Under the pieces are notes generated by a model. It was not told the DNA's origin. It saw nothing but the letters and a program-made list of their open reading frames with translations, and did not search any database. From positions 834,408 to 898,407 of the forward strand of contig KL647303.1 in assembly GCA_000727475.1 (NCBI GenBank): DNA of 64,000 bases, written 5' to 3'. Of this stretch, positions 59,101 through 64,000 are shown piece after piece. Within the stretch, counting starts at the first letter, position 1. Each line of letters opens with the position of its first letter. A program made the position numbers and the translations under genes. The stretch is from Sarcocystis neurona (Eukaryota; Apicomplexa; Conoidasida; Eucoccidiorida; Sarcocystidae).

Positions 59101-61500
59101 TTCGTAAGAAGGTACGAGAGAAGAAGCGTTCGGTCTGTCGTCACTCTCAAGAACACACGTCTACGTGCCCGCCCGGAAAACTCGCACCCTCTCCTGCACT
59201 GCTGCCGCTCGGCCCCGCATATCCACCGGCATCACCCCTACACTTCTCGGCTGCAGTAGGGTCTCTGCAGTACTTCCCCTCAAGCAGCCCAGCTCATAGA
59301 ACAGGGTACTTCACTAAGAACACCCACACTGCACTCGGCAGCAGGAGCTGCTACTCACTACATGCATCTGTAATCTACAAAAACAGCGGCTCCACTGGCA
59401 CACGGCTCTGTGCTACCTTGCTGCAGCACACTCAGCTGCTGCCTTTACCTCTAAGAAACACTGCACAGCACATCCAGCAGCTCCCCCGCAGGCGCACACA
59501 CCTTAGACCACCTGTGTTCAGACTCGCCCTGGTCCACACACACGCCAGCGTTTTAGTTTACAGGACGACGCAGCCGATGTGGTGTTGCACACACACATAC
59601 ACATATCAGTCCGGCGAACTCGTGCTGCAGGACTGTTGGGTCTCGTGTCCACCGTCCACACACGCATACACAATGAAGCAGTGGCGAAGATGCACCAGCG
59701 ACCGCGGCGTGCGGCACCCAAGGATAACAGAAACCACCAGCAGTGTGAGTCGTTGCCGTACCGCACTTCTTTCTGAAGAGTCGCAGGAGAGAGGTCGCAC
59801 AGGACCGGCGCTACCACTTCAACCACTAGCAATCAGCAGCGCTGCTGCACACGTGTACCGTCTACCCTACAACGTTGAGCCTTGCTTCACGCACTCCCGC
59901 TTCCTAGGGAAGCAGCCTGTTTTCGCGTAAAAAGAATGGCTCGTCAAAGACAGGTGCACAGCTGCCCGCACACCCTCTCCCATCTCAACAAGCGACCCCA
60001 CCCTGCGTAGCCAGCGTCCCCCTCTGATAAACAGCAGCACCACCGCATACAGAAAGTGTCGCCTACCCAGCTTCCAATGGCACCACTATCCCTGCATGTG
60101 GAGTATTCCCCTTAACGAGCAGCAGCGTCAGTGCTGCTCGCAGTAGTCTCTTCCCCGAAACAGCGGTGCTGCGGAGTGAAATGCTAAGCTGGATGAGACG
60201 TGCTCTGCTGGCTAGACACGATCCACACGGCGCAGCGATCGCTACTTGGTTGACACAGCATAGGCAACGTCAGGAAAAAGGCCTGCGCGCACACACGTGT
60301 TCTTTCGTCCCGGAGGGCGACCACCGCACGAATCACCCAACCCACACCGGAGAAGGCCACACAAATAATTCGACGTGTGGGGACGGATAAACTGTGACCC
60401 CATGAAAACATGAAGGCGCGACACAGAGGAAGCCCAACTAAAGCGAATAACCACCTCAGCATTCGGAAGTATTTGTTCTTGGGAAAAGGGGGGTCTTGCT
60501 GGACAGGGCCGGATGTGGCTGCGGGAAGTGTGCACACACTAAGCAGCAGGAACTGCTTGCACACGTGCACACCCGTCACCCTGCAAACTTCTGTCACGGC
60601 AAAATTCTACGAGGCACATGGAGGAGAAAGATGCGCTGAAGCAGCCACCCAATTCTTCTCGGAAAAAAACTCTTCCTCAAACATGGCGAGGTGCAGCAGT
60701 AGTCGTACTCGACCCCCGCGCTCAACAACGCCAAAAAGAAAAATGTGTTGCTGCTGCTGTGCAACAATCCTGCTTTTGCTGCTGCTTCACAGATTGCTGC
60801 TGCTGCTGCAGTACTTCTGTAGCTGCTGCTGCTGCTAGTGCTGCCGCGCTGCTGCCGCCGCTGCGATGATTCAACCTCACCATGCGCTGCGGAGATCACA
60901 CCTGAACCTGTCCCCCTGGTGCTACTGCTTGCTCCTCCTAAAAGTAACAAGGCTAAAGAAAAACAAGTGAACCCTGAGCAATGTCCGTAGCTCTTTCACC
61001 GACTTCTCCACACTCGGTCATGCAGAGAAGCACACGTTCTCACAACAGCAACCAACATCGTCCAAGCTTCCACGTTTCATCACCAGTCACCGGTTGTGTT
61101 CCCTATGCACTGGAAAATCTCTCCACTAGAACGACAAACCTTGCGTAAGTGTTTTCACCTGTTATCTCGCCGCCTACTTGGACGTCTCCTTCACATCCCC
61201 GTAATTCGCCGCTTCTTCTTCGCAGGCGACGAATAAAAAAAAACATGCAACATGGAAGGGGCGAGAACAACTCCTACCCTCCGTCTACCATGTATCGCCG
61301 CCGTGCATATTCTTACAAGCGCAACAAGCTGCCGGACCTAATTGTACATGCGTTCTTTGCGGGAGCGGCTTACACAACTGTGGGCAGACGCCTTCTCAGC
61401 CTACGAATACACCCAAGTACAACATTCTGAGAGTTCGCTTTAGTTGTTGCCGTATTTCTTAGCAGCGTGGAACAGAAGATAAACTGTCACGGCTGACACA
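56168..61500. other. Upstream flank of the RRM gene, pyrimidine-rich on the plus strand
   Basis: From about 56.7 to 59.1 kb the plus strand is strongly CT-rich, which by itself removes stop codons and creates long open frames (58337-58990, 59046-59930). A possible 5' UTR acceptor (ctgctttcggcag) lies about 20 bases before the RRM gene start. A TGCATGCA octamer sits at 58693-58700. A CTG/CAG triplet patch occurs at about 60745-60870. The rest shows nothing I can name. Confidence 0.45.
59046..59930 (+). CDS. Doubtful 294-codon ORF
   Basis: An open frame just downstream of the pyrimidine-rich tract. Its translation is Ser/Thr/Pro/Leu/His-rich without any domain, signal peptide or family resemblance. 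If the CT-rich DNA is a sense-strand leader, as for MKT1, this could be the first exon of a plus-strand gene. A composition artefact is more likely. Confidence 0.15.
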   Translation: MQKTVSWLQTSQKSSIPPFRKKVREKKRSVCRHSQEHTSTCPPGKLAPSPALLPLGPAYPPASPLHFSAAVGSLQYFPSSSPAHRTGYFTKNTHTALGSRSCYSLHASVIYKNSGSTGTRLCATLLQHTQLLPLPLRNTAQHIQQLPRRRTHLRPPVFRLALVHTHASVLVYRTTQPMWCCTHTYTYQSGELVLQDCWVSCPPSTHAYTMKQWRRCTSDRGVRHPRITETTSSVSRCRTALLSEESQERGRTGPALPLQPLAISSAAAHVYRLPYNVEPCFTHSRFLGKQPVFA

Positions 61501-63375
61501 TTCACATCTGACATCCGATAAACTGAAAAACACTATCGACGCACTGCGGATACGTTATCAGTTACCACCAGCGGGCCGCCCTTGACATAAAAGACCACCA
61601 GCACTTCAGTGTACCGAAGCCCACATTTTCTGACGCAACGAATCCGCCCTTGCCGCTCCGACGTCACGGACGATGCGCAGGACTCGAGAACTCGGGCGGC
61701 GTGGCAGCTGAAGGAGGGAGTGCGCGCGAAGACTGGCAACACAGTTTAGCAGCTACGGCAGTTCGATCAAACGGAGAATTAAATTAACGCCGTCAAACTA
61801 CGCGTTACACGACCAAAACGAAGCTAAGTGTCGCTAACTCTTCCCTGCTGCCGTAAATACGCCAGTGGAACCTCCGGCTTACTGACAGGTACGGATGGCG
61901 ATACATATGCGGGTGGAGCTGCGGTACATATGTAGTCTCGCATCAGCCCACACACGCGTACGGCTACAACTCTGCACCCCTATATACGATAAAAAGCGCT
62001 TAGATCTTTAATCATACGTACCAACCCATATATAAGTTACAAACGGAAAAACCCGGATTAAAGTCGGCGGAGACGACGACACGGGGGAGCGGCTGCGCCC
62101 GGGGGGAGGGGGGGAGGGGGACACTGGGGAGTCCGCGGAAGCGACGGCGGGAAGTCCGGAAACATTGCCGCGGGTCGATACCTCCCAGTTCTCCTCCAAG
62201 GAGGAAGAAACGCCTGCACGCTACAGAGTAAGAGGTAAGAGAATGCGTGAGAGTGCCCTGACGTCAAAACTGTAGCAAAGATTATATCGCGGCGCGTACC
62301 ACGATCAGTGGGAAACGACGAATCGGCGTTCACCGCGGTTCGCGCGAAGGTAGAGATTGCGATCCGAATGTTGTAACCAGCTTGCCTAGCCACGACGACC
62401 GAGCAGTACACTTCCTGTCGATGGGCAGAACACGAGTTTTCCGTACTCTTCCCGTCTCAGCCTTCTCAGATGCGTCGAGTTTTCTCGATAGGCACCCTGT
62501 GTTGCTGGGGGAGGAAACTCTCCGCCCGTGATAAGAAAGATACGGCGCGCGAAAAACTGCGCGCACTGCGTTAAAAAACAAAACGTCTCCCAGTGAGACC
62601 CTCTGGAGAAAACGGGGCCGGTTGTCGTGTGATTCCCAGTTATTTCACCAGGGGGAGCACAAACTACTTCACATGGGATCGCTCTAGGAGTGCGTGGGGG
62701 AGTGCGCGATCATCTCGCCGTGTGCACCGAATATATCTCCTGAGCGGGACTGCCCTCCTCCACGTCGTAAGAGGAAGCAGAAGGCACGCAAAAAACGCGT
62801 GTGATTGCTTTTGGTTTGTTGCGAGTCTGATTCGCGGTGGCGTGAACGTGTTTACCATGGAGAACCCAATCCGCTTACGCGTGTGAAAACCAAAACTGTA
62901 CGCAAATACCCCACGCAAACGGCGATCCTGGCGGGACACCGCGTCTCCACATTAGTGAGCGTTATGAAAACGGCAGCCGCTAGAAGAAGCGGTGGAGACA
63001 CTAGAACCAATAAAGGAACCGTGAGACGGCCAGGAGAATGCGAGGGCTTTGCCTCTTTTTGTCGACACAGGGGCGTGACATCTCCAGGAGAACAAAAGTT
63101 GAGGGAGCCGGCGTCCCCCGATATTGTAGGATGGTCATTGGAATCGCGCATAGGGGTGTTCGCACCGACAAAGTATAACAAATCTTGTATGGCCGTCTTG
63201 TTTTCACCAGCACTAGCTGTACCCTCGACGCTCCATGTAGTTACAAAAGACGGAAAAGATGGTTTTCTTCCCTCATTTGGGGGAAGACGGACCGTCTACT
63301 TCGCGGCGAGCCAAGGTTATTCGCTATGGAGAAACTGTGGTGACTGGTGGCATTAGCTGCATAAATGAATTGAGA
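61501..63375. other. Region without a supported gene
   Basis: It contains short interrupted frames on both strands and the G-quadruplex candidate at 62101. A minus-strand fragment (61742-61533) includes YTEVLVVFYVKGG, loosely like the PEVxVHxPFY motif seen from 63.6 to 64 kb, so this may also be retroelement debris. A plus-strand 183-codon frame at 62805-63356 has no recognisable domain. Confidence 0.35.
62101..62129 (+). other. Candidate G-quadruplex
   Basis: Four G tracts (6, 7, 5 and 4 bases) separated by A, A and ACACT satisfy the standard four-tract, short-loop rule for an intramolecular G-quadruplex on the plus strand. No gene is assigned nearby. Confidence 0.7.
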
Positions 63376-64000
63376 CGCGCGTTTAGGTACGCAGCACCAG
63401 GTGGAAGCCGCACTCGACTCGCTCGTCGTCATCGAACTGTTTTAGGCAGCTCGTCGAACTACGGACTGCCCTATTTGTAGGGCCCGGTTTGGGTATGTTG
63501 TACAAGCACCTGGCAGCCGTAGTCCACGTGCACACGCACTGATGCCTTAGGATGAAATGAGACGACCAATCCCGCCAGTTTGCGTGGTTCACAAACCTGT
63601 GCCCCGAGACTGGACAGTATTGGACTGCGACACGCGGTTCCAGTAAAGTATAGAACGTCCCGCGAGTGTAGAAGGGGACCGATATGTGGACCAACACTTC
63701 AGGAGCGACCACGCTGGTAGTGGTCTTAAGGTTTGGAACCGTAGGTGGCAGATCGTAGCGGCGGACGGGCTCAGCAGAGCGGCGACATCAACGAGGGGCA
63801 CATGGGGGACTCGAGCAGCCGAGTGGCGACGTAGTTGCGTCGTCGGCAGCTGTGAGGGCAGATGTACCTCTTACTGTGCATGGGTAGCCTGTGGTGCTCG
63901 ATATTTTTCTGAAGTATCCCAAAAGACGTGGAGATGTAAACCAGCGTGCCTTCTGTTACACATGGTAAGTAAAAAGGTACGTGGATGAACACTTCAGGAA
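63376..64000 (-). mobile_element. Probable decayed Ty3/gypsy-type pol 3' end
   Basis: On the minus strand two similar starts occur about 300 bases apart. PEVFIHVPFY begins at about 63998 and APEVLVHISVPFYTRGTF at about 63709. The second is followed by NRAVRSSTSCLKQFDDDER, which resembles the variable-spacing VHxxRLKPF ending seen downstream of Ty3/gypsy integrases. Frames are broken and the element runs off the window. The DNA of the two starts also matches (63676-63704 and 63976-63999). The assignment rests on short motif resemblance only. Confidence 0.3.

Noticed and set aside
1..64000. CRISPR array, rRNA genes, telomeric repeats, further tRNAs
   Set aside because: No regularly spaced repeats, no rRNA-like conserved blocks and no CCCTAAA-type arrays were found, and no second B-box sequence was found in a foldable context.

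Overview
The window reads as nuclear DNA of a coccidian apicomplexan, most likely of the Eimeria/Cyclospora lineage. The reasons are very long exons loaded with Gln, Ala and Ser homopolymer tracts encoded by CAG/CTG-type triplets, GT-AG introns of 0.1-2.2 kb, a tRNA gene without an encoded CCA, roughly balanced base composition, and many (TA)n and (GT)n microsatellites in non-coding DNA. The genus is an inference. No operons, bacterial signals, rRNA genes or CRISPR arrays were seen.

Layout. 1-8340: non-coding apart from one tRNA-Lys(UUU) at 4727-4799. 8341-20733, minus strand: a complete five-exon gene for an Mkt1-family protein, with XPG/FEN1-like N and I regions that have lost catalytic acids, then MKT1_N and MKT1_C regions. 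The exon junctions are phase-consistent and give 1910 codons plus a stop. 20734-about 22010: strand-asymmetric leader of that gene, with a run of 20 G. 22-29.8 kb: no gene I can name, one unexplained 223-codon minus-strand ORF, and possible mobile-element debris near 28.7 kb. 29813-39661, plus strand: a partly resolved multi-exon gene with a recessed hydrophobic segment, an Ala-rich/helical middle, a short tandem peptide repeat and a last exon with a GPI-like tail. 39.7-47.6 kb: no supported gene. 47626-56167, minus strand: a complete three-exon gene for a 2063-residue RNA-binding protein with one RRM assembled from three exons. 56.2-64 kb: pyrimidine-rich DNA, a G-quadruplex candidate, and what looks like decayed Ty3/gypsy-type retroelement sequence at the right edge.

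Both confidently identified proteins belong to post-transcriptional control. Mkt1 homologues act with ataxin-2-type partners on mRNA fate, and the RRM protein resembles the CELF/FCA class of mRNA-binding factors. Both carry hundreds of residues of low-complexity sequence inserted around small folded domains, the usual style of Eimeriid proteins. No shared regulation can be shown from the sequence.
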